From NCBI GenBank assembly GCA_040954595.2, contig CM082578.2, forward strand, positions 5,084,001 to 5,148,000: DNA of 64,000 nt. The letters are read 5' to 3'. The translations under genes and the position numbers were made by a program. This document shows, one piece after another, positions 28,021 through 40,402 of the stretch (within the stretch, counting starts at the first letter, position 1; every line of letters begins with the position of its first letter). The DNA is from Balanoglossus misakiensis (Eukaryota; Hemichordata). The notes under the pieces were generated by a model. It was not told the DNA's origin, made no database searches, and saw only the letters and a program-made list of their open reading frames with translations.

Positions 28021-30850
28021 TATCTTTCCTGAATGAATTCCCTGTTTCCTAACTGCTGTATTTCACTCGTGCATGTGTAATTAACTGTGTTGTGTTGTCT
28101 TTCTGAGCTTCTGAGGAAAACAGTGTTGCCTTGAAGGTTTTTCGGGGGTTGTAAATGTTGTTATACCCCTATTTGTGCAATGAAGTGAACACATAGGCTG
28201 GTGGGTAAGTCTGCAGGAGGGCGCGCTTCCTCAGGCATTTTTGGGCTTTTGAAAACTTGGTAATGTTACTGAACGGTGTCGTTTGGTGGCACTTTGAGAG
28301 CATTTGTTCATTTTGCGCTGAGCATGAAGCCAAAAAAACCTTAGTTCTGATTTATTGTATTATGCAATGCAGTTTATTTATAACACGATTAGAACTATTT
28401 TAGTAGTTTGATATCGTCGACAAGTGGTGTAGAATATCTCTAGATTTATGATATTATTGACCGAACGTGGGGGAGTTACTTTGTTATGTATTACCGGGTA
28501 ATAGGGGAAAACAATCGGTCTGTTAAGTCTATAGATTGTAAATGAAGCAGCAATCTATGTCACATGTTGACATTATGTTATTATTCACTTCTAGTTGGTA
28601 CGTACAGACAATTGTGATGTACCCTTAAACGGTATCCGCGGGGGATAGAAGGGTGTCCGGGTTTTATTTAGCAGATGTTGATAATTGGGTAATTTTGTGT
28701 GACTTTGTGACACTTTTATCTTTTAAGTTGATAATTTAGAGTGTAAGCCAGACAGTACAAGTTCCAAAATTCAACTCTTGATAAAATCAATGCGTAGGCC
28801 TATACACGCAGTGGCATATAGCACATAACTAAAGCATCACTGCAGCAGCGCGGAACTATTGTCCTATAGGCCCAGAATATTATGAGTGATGATAAAATTA
28901 GTCATGTCCAACGTGCTTTTTCTTTTACCTTTGCCTGTTTATTGGCTGTGTAAAATTGTTGTTAGTGTTGCTTTGAGAGAAATGTGTATAAAATTACCAG
29001 ATATTTGAAGGTTCAAGATAGGTGATCATAACTAAGAGACCTTTGGGATATTTTGGCGATATGGAGACTTTGACACATAAGTCTATAAGAGCGCGGTGCA
29101 TTGCGAGTTATTCATACAGGCCAACACGACATTGATAGCACAACTTTAATCTAGTGGTTACACTCGATTACATAGACGGACGATCTTTTATAACCGTATC
29201 CGCCAACACAAACAAAATCAACAACAAAACACACCAGAAGAAAAATTAGACATATAGTAAAAAATATGCTCTTTTCAAGAGAACGTGAGAAGTATGTCAA
29301 ACACCGTGTAAAACGTGTTTGTATAATTTAGAACGTCTTCATTGGTGGGACTGCTGAATGGAACGTGGGACTCCCTGTCCAAGGTTACTCATATCTGTGG
29401 CCAATAACAGGCAAGATGATAACAGTAAACAAGATTTCGACGGTTTTTGTCAAAGTATGGTGAACCTTCGGAGAGACTAGACAAGACTTGGGTCTGCAAC
29501 ACAATGCTATAAATATACCTGCAGGTGGGTAACTGATAATAGTGACTGGCAAAGAACACGCGTCAATTACGATCGTATTTATTAGAGAGAATGCAAAGAT
29601 CGGCATTTTGGTAAAACCATAGACCCCGGAGAAATTTCTCCTGGATCTAAGTTAAAACACACACGTTTTAGGCTCAAGTCGATAACATCTCAGATTTTGA
29701 TTCGTTCAAACAGAGGTCTTCTGTGACCAGATTGTTATACACTATTCGGTAGCCTAAGTAGGAGGTGTTGATTTTAGGATTGTTCCGATCGATTAATAGA
29801 CTTATTACTTAATTAATTGGAGTGAACGTGTTTCGTGTTTGCTCGTTTGTATTTGAGCACCGATTTCAGTGAACGGAACGCGCGACAGAGAAAAAATAAA
29901 TCGTTGAAAAAGTTTTATCGCTGACAGACACGTTTCACAGAGAGATAGAGAGAATAAACCGCGAGATTCTTTACGTGCTGGCGTACACGCATGCGAAATC
30001 AGAAACTACTCTTATCAAAGTTTGTATCGAAAATAACCTGTGCTGTTTAACGTTCAATAGATATGAAATAAAATAACGCAGATTAGGCTAAAAGAGAAAA
30101 ATCTGCTTTTCGTTTTGCTCTTTTTGTCATCGCGGCAAATTAAGGACGATGCAAAACTCACATTCAAGTTTATTTGAATGTAAGCCTATATACATGTAGT
30201 CCTATTTCATTTTAGTTAGTGATTGGAAAGACAAAGGTTATGCTTTGGGGGCATAATTCCTGGGTGTACGTCTAAGCCAACAGTCGATTAAAGTTAGTTT
30301 TTGGTGCGAGCGGCGAACTTCAACCACACAGGATAATGAAAATAATGCAGCACTTACTTTTCCTTTATTGACTTCGTTTGTCCATGGATCCTTCCTTCAT
30401 GTCTTGACGACAAGAGACCTGGCGCACAGGAGCATTGTGTAGGCCTGTTTACGTTATCACTTTTTAGTTCACAAGTTCTCTGTTCGGACGTGCACACGAT
30501 TGTTGAGTGATCGGTGTTACCCTCTGCAAAAGTTGACAAAAAATAGATAAACCGGGCAGGGGATTCTGTTTATAATGTTGTTACGTGTACATTTGTTTAA
30601 TGATTAAAACCGTTAATATTTACACAACCCCCTATCAATCTCCAACTGATTGATGTACCTGTGATGTACTCAGGGAACTTTGGTCACCGCTGTGCAGCGT
30701 AGTGCGTTATGGGTAAAACTACCCGAGTTACGCGCCGTGACCTCGGACGGATGAGGTCACTGCGCAAGCATGACAACCGGCAGATATCATGCGTGTGGAT
30801 GCCATGAGCACGTTTGAAATATTATTATTATCAAACAAAGTCGTGTTATT

Positions 30851-33800
30851 ATGACCAAAACGTAAGTCTAGCTAAATTTAGATTAATGAGTCCGTTCTTT
30901 GACGTCACATGTAAAAGCGTGCATGTATCTCATGACAGTCTTGACTTTGTACATGCAGGAAATGGGCCATGGCCGTGGCCGTGACAGACGAACTTTGTAC
31001 ACGTCCCTTACCGATTTTAATTCGATTATTTTCAGTGGTTACCTTCGCGCATTTGACCTTAGATGTCATCGTTGATTATACTTACGTGATCTTTATTTCA
31101 AAATCAAAAAGTGAAATTTAATAGAGATGTGCGTGTAAGTTGAGATGCGTCTGCAATACATATGTCTGAAAGTTATCTGGGCACTGTATAGCTCCCTGCC
31201 ACACAGAGCTAGGCACTGCAATGTTTAGCTGCAATAAGGGTGGGGGGGGGGGGGGGATACTGCACACTGTTTTCGCTTTGTGCAATATAGTCAGAAAGCG
31301 AAAACAGTGATTGACACACACTGCTCTGTGATCGCTTGTAGTGTAAAATAACCTGTACATTTAAAGCCGGGATTTACAGGTTGAATCAAACGATCACAGC
31401 AGGATAGCTACAAAAAAAGATGTAAATCAGTGATATTTTGGTGAAATCATCAAAACTTGTCTATTTACAAATTAAATCTTTTTACAATTACAGATGGATA
31501 TCAACTGCTATTCGTGGCCCCTCATCGAGTCAAAACAGATTGAACAGCAATATTGCCATTCTCACTCTTCTGTACTTTGTACAAGGAATCCCATATGGCT
31601 TTCAGTCCCGCTTCTTGCCAGTTTACCTGCGTGCAAATGGAATGTCCCTCACCAGGCTGGGCCTCATCAAGCTCCTGTTGTTACCATGGCTACTGAAAGT
31701 TACCTGGGCGCCGTTAGTTGACAGGTGGGGGACGAAGAGGCTGTGGTTGTTGCACAGCGTGTTTGGGTTGGCTGTGACGTGCCTGGTTGGCGCTTGCATC
31801 GCGCCGGACGTTCTGTCCCATCTCTGCTCGGTCATCTTCACGCTCAACTTCCTGGCAGCTACTCAGGACATTGCGGTGGACGGCATCGCGATATCGATTT
31901 TAGAGAAAGACGAACTCGGGAAAGGCAACACGGCGCAGGTTGTCGGGTATAAAATTGGCTCGGTTGTGGGTGGAGGTTTTCTCGTCTGGCTGAATGAGTA
32001 CATCGGATGGAAGGGCCTCTTCCTAACACTCTCTGCTTTGTATTTTGTGACGCTGGACGTCGTTAGAAGAATACCGGACCTTGACCTTCACTCCGGCAGC
32101 AAAAAGAATCAAACACCACTTCTTGTGAAAGAAACTGGGAAACAAGAGGTGAAAGGTGATGTCTCTTCAGACTGTGGCAAGACTACATGCACACACAGGA
32201 CTCTGAGAAACGGCAAAGTTATAACGAACACAGATAATTACAGCAGAACACTGCAGACAGCAGGCAGCTATCAGGAAAAACTGAAAGACCACGATATCGA
32301 TAGAACATTTTTGACTGTCGGAGCAAATCCCAACAGATCCGCAGCTGTTCAAGATTGGATCCATGCAATCATTAGAGTACCTGGAACAATATGGATGGCA
32401 GTTTATGCTCTGACATACAAGCTGGGTGAGATCTTGGAGTGTTGCAAATCAGCATTCCTTATTTTTAGCCTTTTAAACATTTTTAAAGGGACATTAGCTG
32501 TAACTTTTGGATGTTTTTTGTTGAGTGTAACAAATGCAATTTCTTGTTCTACTCCACACATCATGCTAATAATAACTGAGTACTCCACTTGTCAACATAT
32601 TCTGTATGTGTGTGACCAGCATTGTTATTGTTGACAACTAAATTCTAGTCTGGACTTGAATTCAAATTTTGCACAATAACATTGCTTACTTTTCACATAT
32701 ATGTTGTGTTGATAAGCTTAATGTTGGATAGTTCATCAATCCATGTTTCGGGAATTTGAACAAGAAACTGCAGTAGGTACACGAAACAAAAATGTTGAAA
32801 ACGAAATTTACAGCTGATGGAGCTTTAAATGGTTTGCATCTTTCCAGGCAGTTGCTCAAGATTGGGTGACAATGTTGTGTCATTTTGGGTCAAAATATGT
32901 TTTTCTTAGAAAGTATGGAAGCCACCAGCCCCAAATCTGTGATTTCTCGGGAGCAAGCACATTGGAGAAGTAATAGCAATGGCTAATCATGGCCAAGATG
33001 GACTGAGAGATAATGTGAATCTGCACGAAAAGTTGAAGAGCTCATGAAACAGAACAATCAATGGGACTGTAGGCATTTTGAGGCCAAGATTTGTATACAT
33101 GTACATATACACATGCGTTTTGTATATATGCATGTATAAAGGTTACAGCAAACTGGTGCAGTGAGTCAGTTTTGGAGAAAGAAGACAAGCAAGCAAGACC
33201 CTTGGAACTGTCTTGATTTGTGGGTTACTGTGTTAACGTGTGAGATGTTACTGGGTTGAAGGGTAAATTCACGTGGCTGTCGCTCCTTTCTTGTTATCTG
33301 GGAATCCCAAACAAATCCTTACTGATAAAAAAAGTTTGATATGAAATGGTCGGGAGAAAAGAGTTGTCACGTTCTGTCTGATGTCAAAAGGTAATTTGTT
33401 GACAAAAATGTTCTGTGTTAGTTCAGGCTCTGTGATGTTTGTTTGTTTGTTTGTTTGTTTGTTTGTTGCCTTAGGTATAGTTTCATGACCACAACATTTT
33501 CAAGGTGTCTTCTCTTTAAATAGAAAATGTTTGGTTAATCACTTGAGTCAAATCCTGGCTCAAGTCAGTTTTCTTTCGTTTATACTACACAGTAGTATTA
33601 CAATTTTGCTGTCATTCCTGGATGACAATTATTACTTATTCAACTGCTTGCATTTAAAAGAACTCATGACGGTTGTCTTCAATAAATCCTTTCAGGAGAC
33701 TTACAAAACAGGAAAAATTACAATCATATAATTTAAAGTAACAACTAAAAGTTTTAATTATCCTATCATAACTAAATTCTCTCAAGTATAAAAGGTATGA

Positions 33801-36800
33801 AACCACACTGTTACCTTTTGCATTTTATGTTGCTTGAAGTGTAGCCCAACTGTTGAAATTTGTCTTGAAGTGTTTGTGTATAATGTGTGTTTCCAATATC
33901 TATGATTAAATCCATATATTTTTATGGCAGTACTCGAAAATCAGGCCAATTTGGACACCTTCTATCAGCAAATGTGATTTATATCGAGATAAGCGCCACA
34001 AATTGCCTGACTAACCAGATAGTCAAGAGTCTATTGACAGAGATAGGATTAAGCTGTAAATACACATACACACAACATTAGACACCATTTCTACAGATGA
34101 TTACTCCACTGAGTTGATCTTCATTATCTACACACTCTCAGCCCCAAAATTCAGATTCTCCACCAGTGACAATGCCCCCTCCTTGTCTGCTAAATTCAAA
34201 CTTATATTCAAGCATCTTCACATGATTTATTATTTGCAAAACTGATTGCACAGTGTGATATTGTTTTCAGGCTGTGGCAAGTTGTTAGTTTGAAACCCTT
34301 TTAAGCATATTAAAAACCACAAATGCAGCCATTTCACAACTGGGCATGTTTGTTCTCAGTACCTGGCTAGTAAGTTGGAACACAAATATAGGGAACACCA
34401 AGTAAGTTATAGTCTTGCTTGGCTACATCAATTTGCAAGATTCTGTCACGCCAAGTCACAGGATTACATTATCATGATTATGGCTGTCCTATAGTCGCAC
34501 ACAGGTGAAGGTCCCTCGCTATTAAAATCAGACCCTTGGTTGGTCATGATCTAGGCAGTGGACCCTAACACCCTACAACTTTTCAAGGTTTCCACTACAA
34601 AACTTTTGAAGTGTCTAATTCCCATCTTACTCTGTGTGAAGTTCAACTTTTTTGTTTAACAATTTCAGTCAAAAGTTCAAAAACCTATCAAGGTGAAAGG
34701 TATTATGGTTTTGGCTGTTGCGAGTCAATCTCATGGCTGTGTGTGCTAGGTCTTAGAATCTTCAAATCAGCACCTTTGACAGGGTAACCTTCAAGTTCAA
34801 GCTACATTTCTTGCAGCTGGACATCTTTGGCTGCTGATTGGTTGATATTGTAGCAATTGAGTGGCTGATAGTCTTGCAGCTGATTGGCTGATAGAGTAGA
34901 ATGGAGGACTATCACAGTATGTCATGAAAAAAGCTTTATGATCAGGTTTTAGTCTTAGACTGAAAGATTCTCAGACTGAAACATTCAGTTGTGTGCTGGT
35001 GCTGCCTACGACCTTTGTAAAGGGTTGTAGGCATGGCTCCTGAGCGCCCGCACACAACTGAATCTTTCAGTCTGAGAATCTTTCAGTCTACTGTTGGTCT
35101 GTGTTGGTATCAGTTTTGAAAAATTCAGTCATTTCATTTTCTCAGAATTATGTGAGGATATCCCATATGACACGAATCAGCATTGATATGAAATTGAACA
35201 TTACCAGGGGTACATTTTTTTTATTCTGTAGAGCTTTTTCTTGTCAATGTCTCAAATTCATTATTCATTACATTCTCTTTCATACAGCCCCTTACCTCCA
35301 CCCAACCCATCTTACCCTTCCTAAAATCTTCATTCTGTAATTAAGAGACGAAACTTCAATTCTCTTCAAAATGTTTACTGGTTCAGGATATAGAATGCAC
35401 AAAGTGATATATACATCTTTGGATCTTTTATTTTAGGAGAGCAAGGAGCCATTGGCATGTTTCCATTGTACCTGCTGGATTGTGGGATTTCTACCGGTCA
35501 AGTGGGACTGTGGACAGGGGTCATAGGTCAAAGTTTGTCCATTCTTGGGTCACTTTTTGCCGGCTGGATGCTGTCCTATCACATGTAAGTGTGCAGTCTG
35601 TGTGTGTGTGTGTGTGTGTCTACAAGGATTGTCTTATCACTGGCTGTTTGTCCAGACCACTATAAATACTCTCATTTTAGAGTAAATGTTTTAGAAAAAT
35701 CGCATTTCAGAATGTTAAAAATATTATTGTAGGTTCACAAAGAGTTCAGAAAGCATTTGCCACCTGTCCATATCCTGAAATGAAGTGATTTACAGTTTGT
35801 GTTGGAATTTGATAGTTAAGAAAAAATCAGAAAAATTGTGTGGCACAGTTATTTCTTTTTTATGGACAAAACAGAACATCCAGTTGATGTTGATTTATCA
35901 TGCTAAGGCTGCATTCACAAACACCTCCGGAGGGGGGGGCGGGAGAATTCAATTTTTTTTACCGCTAATTTTCACATGCCCCCCTTCCGAACTGCCAATA
36001 TTTTCAAATCCCCCCCTTCCGAACTGCCAAAATTTTGAAATCCCCCCCCATTTTCTTTCACAGAGCAAAACACATCACCTATCTATCTTGTAAAAAGAAA
36101 AACAGCGCTCCCATGAAAAGAATTTGAAACTGATGTTTCCCCTCATCAGTGGGTATTAAAACTGAACATTGTTTTTATGTTTTAAGTACATATATTTGTA
36201 TTCTGTGTTGGGAGACATTGTAAACCGAGAATTGAAGGGGGTGGGTTTGGGAGGGGGTGTCCCCCTCCCACGTAAGAAAATTTTCTAAAATACAGAGCTC
36301 AAAGCTGCATTTTAATGAACCCGGCAAAAGCAAATTAACTCAACTACCGGTATGTTGGGGAGGACAAATTTAACCATCGCCGCTCAAAGTTATCATAGGG
36401 TGGGGCAAGTCTCCTGACCTGGGACACTACATGTAGATAAACCAGTCAATGATTGAAAGGTGTTGATGAATGGAGGGGGTGGGTGTGGGAGGGGGTGTCC
36501 CCCTCCCACATTAGAAAATTTTGTAAAATAAAGGGCGCGAAACTGCATTTTTGTGGACTCAAAATAAATATTTAGTCGTTAAAGTTTTCAAGTCCCCCCC
36601 TTTCAGTCCCTAAATTATTTCAAATCCCCCCCTTACATACCCTCAATTTTTTCAAATCCCCCCCCTCAATTCTCCTGCCCCCCCCTCCAGAGGTGTTTGT
36701 GAATGCAGCCTAAGTGTAGAAAAGATTGATCGGAAAAAAAGATGGCGCTATAATTCATGAAGAGCGGGAAAATGTACCTTCACAGATCATAAATAGCTAC

Positions 36801-38186
36801 GAGAGTACTGAGTCAGATACTACTGAAATAACACATAATATGAATTGATATGCATCAGTTATCTGGAGGAAATTGATAATACATTGTAAAATGCATTAGC
36901 CTAGCAGTCTATCCCCCTGTATTTTAAATTATAATCTTCCTCTTACACATTCTGCAATATGTAAGCATGATCTTTTCAAAGTGGCACTGTAGTTTTCTCA
37001 GCGATTTTGCCCTTACCTCCCACATTGAGACAAGCTGGTTTGTCCTACACGCTGACACTTATTATAGCACACTTAGTCATCTTGGTGAAAAAAATTATTG
37101 ACCATTAGAAACCACTCATTTTAACTAATGTTGACATGTCAGAGCGATGTTATTTCTTTGAGCAGTTTTTTTAGGAGCGACATTTCTAAATACGGTGAAC
37201 ATAGCACATCTGTGAGATTTGCAGTGGGTGTACTGTGTAAGGAGAGTCCGACAAACTTCCATTAATTTAAAGAATGCAAAGGGAAAAAATCTGTCAAGTG
37301 GTTGATATGATTCCATGGTAACACCACGTAATTTGACTTTGACAGCTGCAGGCCAATATCTATGCTGTGTGTACTGTTTCTTCTGAGACTTGGTCCTTTG
37401 ATCATCATGGATGTTGTCATCTGGTGTGGAATGCTGACTGAGGGAACTCTATTCCTCTATGGTAAGATTCTCTTGCATCATCATAATGGTTCAACCAACA
37501 GGCCAATTTTTCCTTGCAAGACATTAGTTTGGTTGCTTGACATTGACAAATGGAGCCTGCATAGTGATATCTACAGAGCGCCCTCAACCATTTGCATTTT
37601 TTGTGACAATGTGTGTTCTTGAGTACTTGAACCAGTGTACCCATAAAGTATGGTACCCAATTTTGACCAAATGGGGACTATATTATTGACAATGACATAC
37701 TCTTAATTCATGCATACTTCTTTGTACCGGGAGTCTAACTTTCCTTCCCAAAAAGCAAACTGAAAATTATTCATTTGCGAATTACTGACACCTACACAAA
37801 TATATTATTTTTCCTACCAAATATTTTGTTCATTTTTTGAAAAAAAAATTCATATTTTTGTTTATATTTATTTATTTCTTCCTCAAGGTCTCTCTGTGGC
37901 CGCAATGTGTCTCCTGCAGTTCATTGGAGGGCTGATCACCACGGCAACATTCACCATGATGATGCAGTGTTCCCAGGGTGCACAGCAAGACATGCAGGCC
38001 ACTCATTGGACAATGCTCGCCACCTTGGAAGTCCTGGGCAAGCTGACATTTATGTCTGTGGCAGGACTGGCTACAGACTTGGTCGGATACTCCAGTTCAT
38101 TTACAATCTTCACCTCTTTATCTGTCCTTGTACTGCCGCTGTTGAGAATCAGGCCCTCGCAAATGTCAATTCTAAAAAATAGCTGA
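30851..38186 (+). CDS. MFSD3: MFSD3-like major facilitator superfamily transporter (5 exons, 501 aa)
   Basis: Predicted multi-pass membrane transporter of the MFS, in the acetyl-CoA transporter/AmpG-like branch; the substrate of MFSD3 is not established. Exons: 30851–30861 (inferred), 31494–32425, 35437–35584, 37346–37461, 37888–38186. All phases agree (11+932+148+116+299 = 1506 nt). Recognition rests on residues 30–60 (LYFVQGIPYGFQSRFLPVY, then NGMSLTRLG), WAPLVDRWG near 75–83, the intramembrane AATQDIAVDGIA near 125–136, and GNTAQVVGYKIG near 148–159. These match vertebrate MFSD3 from memory. The later exons add GAIGMFPLYLLDCGIS and a C-terminal helical bundle ending SILKNS. A hydrophilic linker of about 90 residues (roughly 203–290) separates the two halves and makes the protein longer than the roughly 410-residue human protein. 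The tiny first exon (ATG ACC AAA AC, then GTAAGT) was chosen because its phase fits the 31494 acceptor; the main exon has no upstream in-frame ATG. Exon 4 has two in-frame acceptors, at 37346 or 37352. Confidence 0.88.
33437..33467. repeat. (GTTT)n microsatellite
   Basis: About seven GTTT units in MFSD3 intron 2. Confidence 0.9.
34956..35090. repeat. Long near-perfect palindrome (foldback) in MFSD3 intron 2
   Basis: The left arm 34956–34995 (TAGACTGAAAGATTCTCAGA…) pairs with the right arm 35051–35090 over 40 nt with one mismatch. The 55-bp loop contains a second small inverted repeat (GCCTACGACC … GGGTTGTAGGC). Likely a foldback or MITE-type element. It would form a long hairpin in the pre-mRNA. 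Confidence 0.8.
35598..35619. repeat. (TG)n dinucleotide run
   Basis: A short TG run 14 bp after the MFSD3 exon 3 donor. Confidence 0.9.
35907..36710 (+). mobile_element. 804-bp MITE-like element, copy A (MFSD3 intron 3)
   Basis: Terminal inverted repeats of about 40 bp begin GGCTGCATTCACAAACACCT at both ends. The element is flanked on each side by TAA (35904–35906 and 36711–36713), a probable 3-bp target-site duplication. TWA duplications are characteristic of PIF/Harbinger, so a non-autonomous element of that superfamily is inferred. Sub-terminal parts carry several runs of 7–8 C (G on the other strand). An internal block around GGGGGTGTCCCCCTCCCAC is repeated about 247 bp apart (near 36240 and 36490). 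It encodes nothing recognisable. It lies between MFSD3 exons 3 and 4. Confidence 0.85.
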
Positions 38187-38389
38187 GTTTTATAAATACT
38201 TTTTTGAATGAACGATGTTCGTGTCTACCACAGAGTGAAAGATGTTCAGTGTGTCACTGTCCTCACTGATTATGTCTTGCATTCACACATTTTATCGATT
38301 TGTCGACTGTAACTTAGTGTAGCCATCCCATAAATTCATGTACAGTTGCATTTTCAGTCCAAGAGGACAGAATGTAGAGAACTTCTAGA

Positions 38390-38575
38390 TTAAAAGTACA
38401 CGGTCACCCCTAATTTACATACGCCCATATATGGCTGAAATGGCATATTTGAGTGTTCTAAAGAACATGTGGTGGCGCTTTGTTTTGCATGTGCCACCCA
38501 TTGAAAAGATTGGCTAGATCTCAATTTACCATGGCAGCTATAGCTATATATGCATAGGTGACCGTATACCCTTAA
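38390..38575 (+). mobile_element. TTAA-flanked MITE, copy 1
   Basis: Inverted termini of the form AAGGTATACGGTCACC (here AAAGTACACGGTCACC at the left and GGTGACCGTATACCCTT at the right), flanked by TTAA on both sides. The interior contains TTTACATACGCCCATATATGG and GTGCCACCCA, shared with two other copies in the window. TTAA target sites are typical of piggyBac-type elements; that assignment is inference. It lies just after MFSD3. Confidence 0.75.
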
Positions 38576-40199
38576 ATTCCATCCATCTGTACATCGTGTG
38601 TCATTACCGACACATGCTCAGACTGATATCCTTCAAACTTTGAATGAAGATAGTGTGGCGTAAAAGGTCGCATGAAGTTGTTTCAGGTTGAAGTTGTCAC
38701 CGCAATTGTTCAGTCACTTATTCGCAGACCGTTTGTATCATTTTAGTATTTCTTACTCAGCGTAGTAGATTGCCTGAGTATTAAATGAATGTGCAAGCCC
38801 CCTGTTAGTGTCAAATGCAGCTGACAGATCTGAACAATACTAACAGCTGCACGGCCGACTTTCCCATTCATCAAGCGTCATTAAAATGTCGTTTCGGGAT
38901 TTAGACTAAAGCCGTCGCTTGAACTGTGGAACTGTCTGTAGGCTGACTCTAATGTTTCAGTCAGACGTTTGACTCGAGAGTTTAACAAGAGTGAAGAAAG
39001 CTCAGGAATCAGGTTGCTTTTCTCTCACAACAGGTGCGACATACTCCCGTCTCTGCCTCTGATTAATTGGCTCACTTAATTGCGCAAGACGTCTGCAGGT
39101 TCCATTATTTATCGCCAAATTGGTCTTTTCTCGCTTCCGTTTTCCTTCTTGTTTTTCTGGAATATGATGTCATCGGTGTTGCCCGGAGGCGGGGAATGGC
39201 TGATCCCAAACAGATTAGTGTCTCGTTACATTGCCTTGCGTGGTGGCGTGTCGGAATTAATCATCAGTTGAACGGTTTCCCAATTAAATCGTGACAGCGT
39301 GGTTAATATGTGCTGGCCCAGGCCTATTGCCTGTGATGTCTCGCAAGTTGAGGAATATGCAATATACCTGTATTTTGTGTTTCCTTTCATGACAATTCAA
39401 ACCCACCAGACCTCATTTTATTTGAGACTTAAAAACCAACACTGTGATGACAGTGTATTTTTTATACCATGGTATTCTCCTAAATGCTGCACTACACAAA
39501 TCACTCAAATGCAAAATCATATAAAAATTACAGCTAACACAAAAACAGTTTGGGTGTGTAAAAATGACGCCCCCCCCCCCCCCCCCCCCCCACTCTAGTT
39601 ATACAAGATATTTCTTGTATTTGTCAATTTAAGAGGTTGAGTTAATTTTTCATGAACCACATGTACAATTCCTGTTAAGGAAAAACTAAAAGCGTTATTT
39701 ATTATTGCTTCAGGGTTTATAAGAAAAAGGTAACTGAATCAGGGACTGCCATTTACTGCCAGTACATGTATATGTGACAGCATTAGTCTGTCCTCCATAT
39801 TGCGTTATTGCACTTCCAGAAAGGTGGTGATACTCACCTCTACATAGACCTCCCAGTTTATTAAAAAACAGAACCACCTCTATTTGTCATTTTTACTATT
39901 TCACTTCATATGTATATTTCCAGTTATGACTTTCAGTGGATTTTCTACCTCCTTTATAAAAGCAATGCAAAGTTTAAATTGCATTATGTACTTGTGTTGA
40001 CCTGTTTCAAATATCTTGTTTGGAAAACACCCTTAGCAACACACAGAGAAGAGTTGCTTGTTCCTTATAACAAATTCAGTCAAGTGTAACAGACATTGAA
40101 ATTTCGGTTTGTCATTCTGTATATATATTGAGTGTTATGGGGATATTTTATTTTATGTAGAAAGTGAGCTAGCAAGGTGTAACACAATGAATCATTATG

Positions 40200-40402
40200 T
40201 TAAAGGTATACGGTCACCAAGGGAAAATTAGCTGTAGTTACCATGGCAAATTGAGATCTAGCCAATCGCAGATTTTCAGTGGGTGGCACACGCGAAAAAA
40301 AGAGCGCCACCGTATGTTCTTTAGAACGCTCAAGTACGCCATTTCAGCCATATATGGGTACATGTATAAATATGAAAATTGGAGGTGACTGTATACCTTT
40401 AA
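40200..40402 (-). mobile_element. TTAA-flanked MITE, copy 2 (inverted)
   Basis: Same family as the element at 38390–38575 but in the opposite orientation. It starts TTAAAGGTATACGGTCACC and ends GGTGACTGTATACCTTTAA. It shares the interior CCATATATGG and GGTGGCACACGCG blocks. It is intergenic between MFSD3 and MRPL2. Confidence 0.75.

Larger units (their letters stand above)
22001..30850. other. Gene-poor region left of MFSD3
   Basis: Contains the 52–55-bp degenerate repeat, CTTC and ATTC microsatellites, G runs near 24080 and 25167, and the CTCF-like site. The last 160 bp (about 30690–30850) is GC-richer, immediately precedes the inferred MFSD3 start and is the likely promoter/5' UTR. No other gene is supported. 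Confidence 0.45.

Noticed and set aside
35785-36093. Proline-rich frame within MFSD3 intron 3
   Set aside because: Lies partly in the 804-bp mobile element; the proline-rich end comes from C runs in its sub-terminal repeats.
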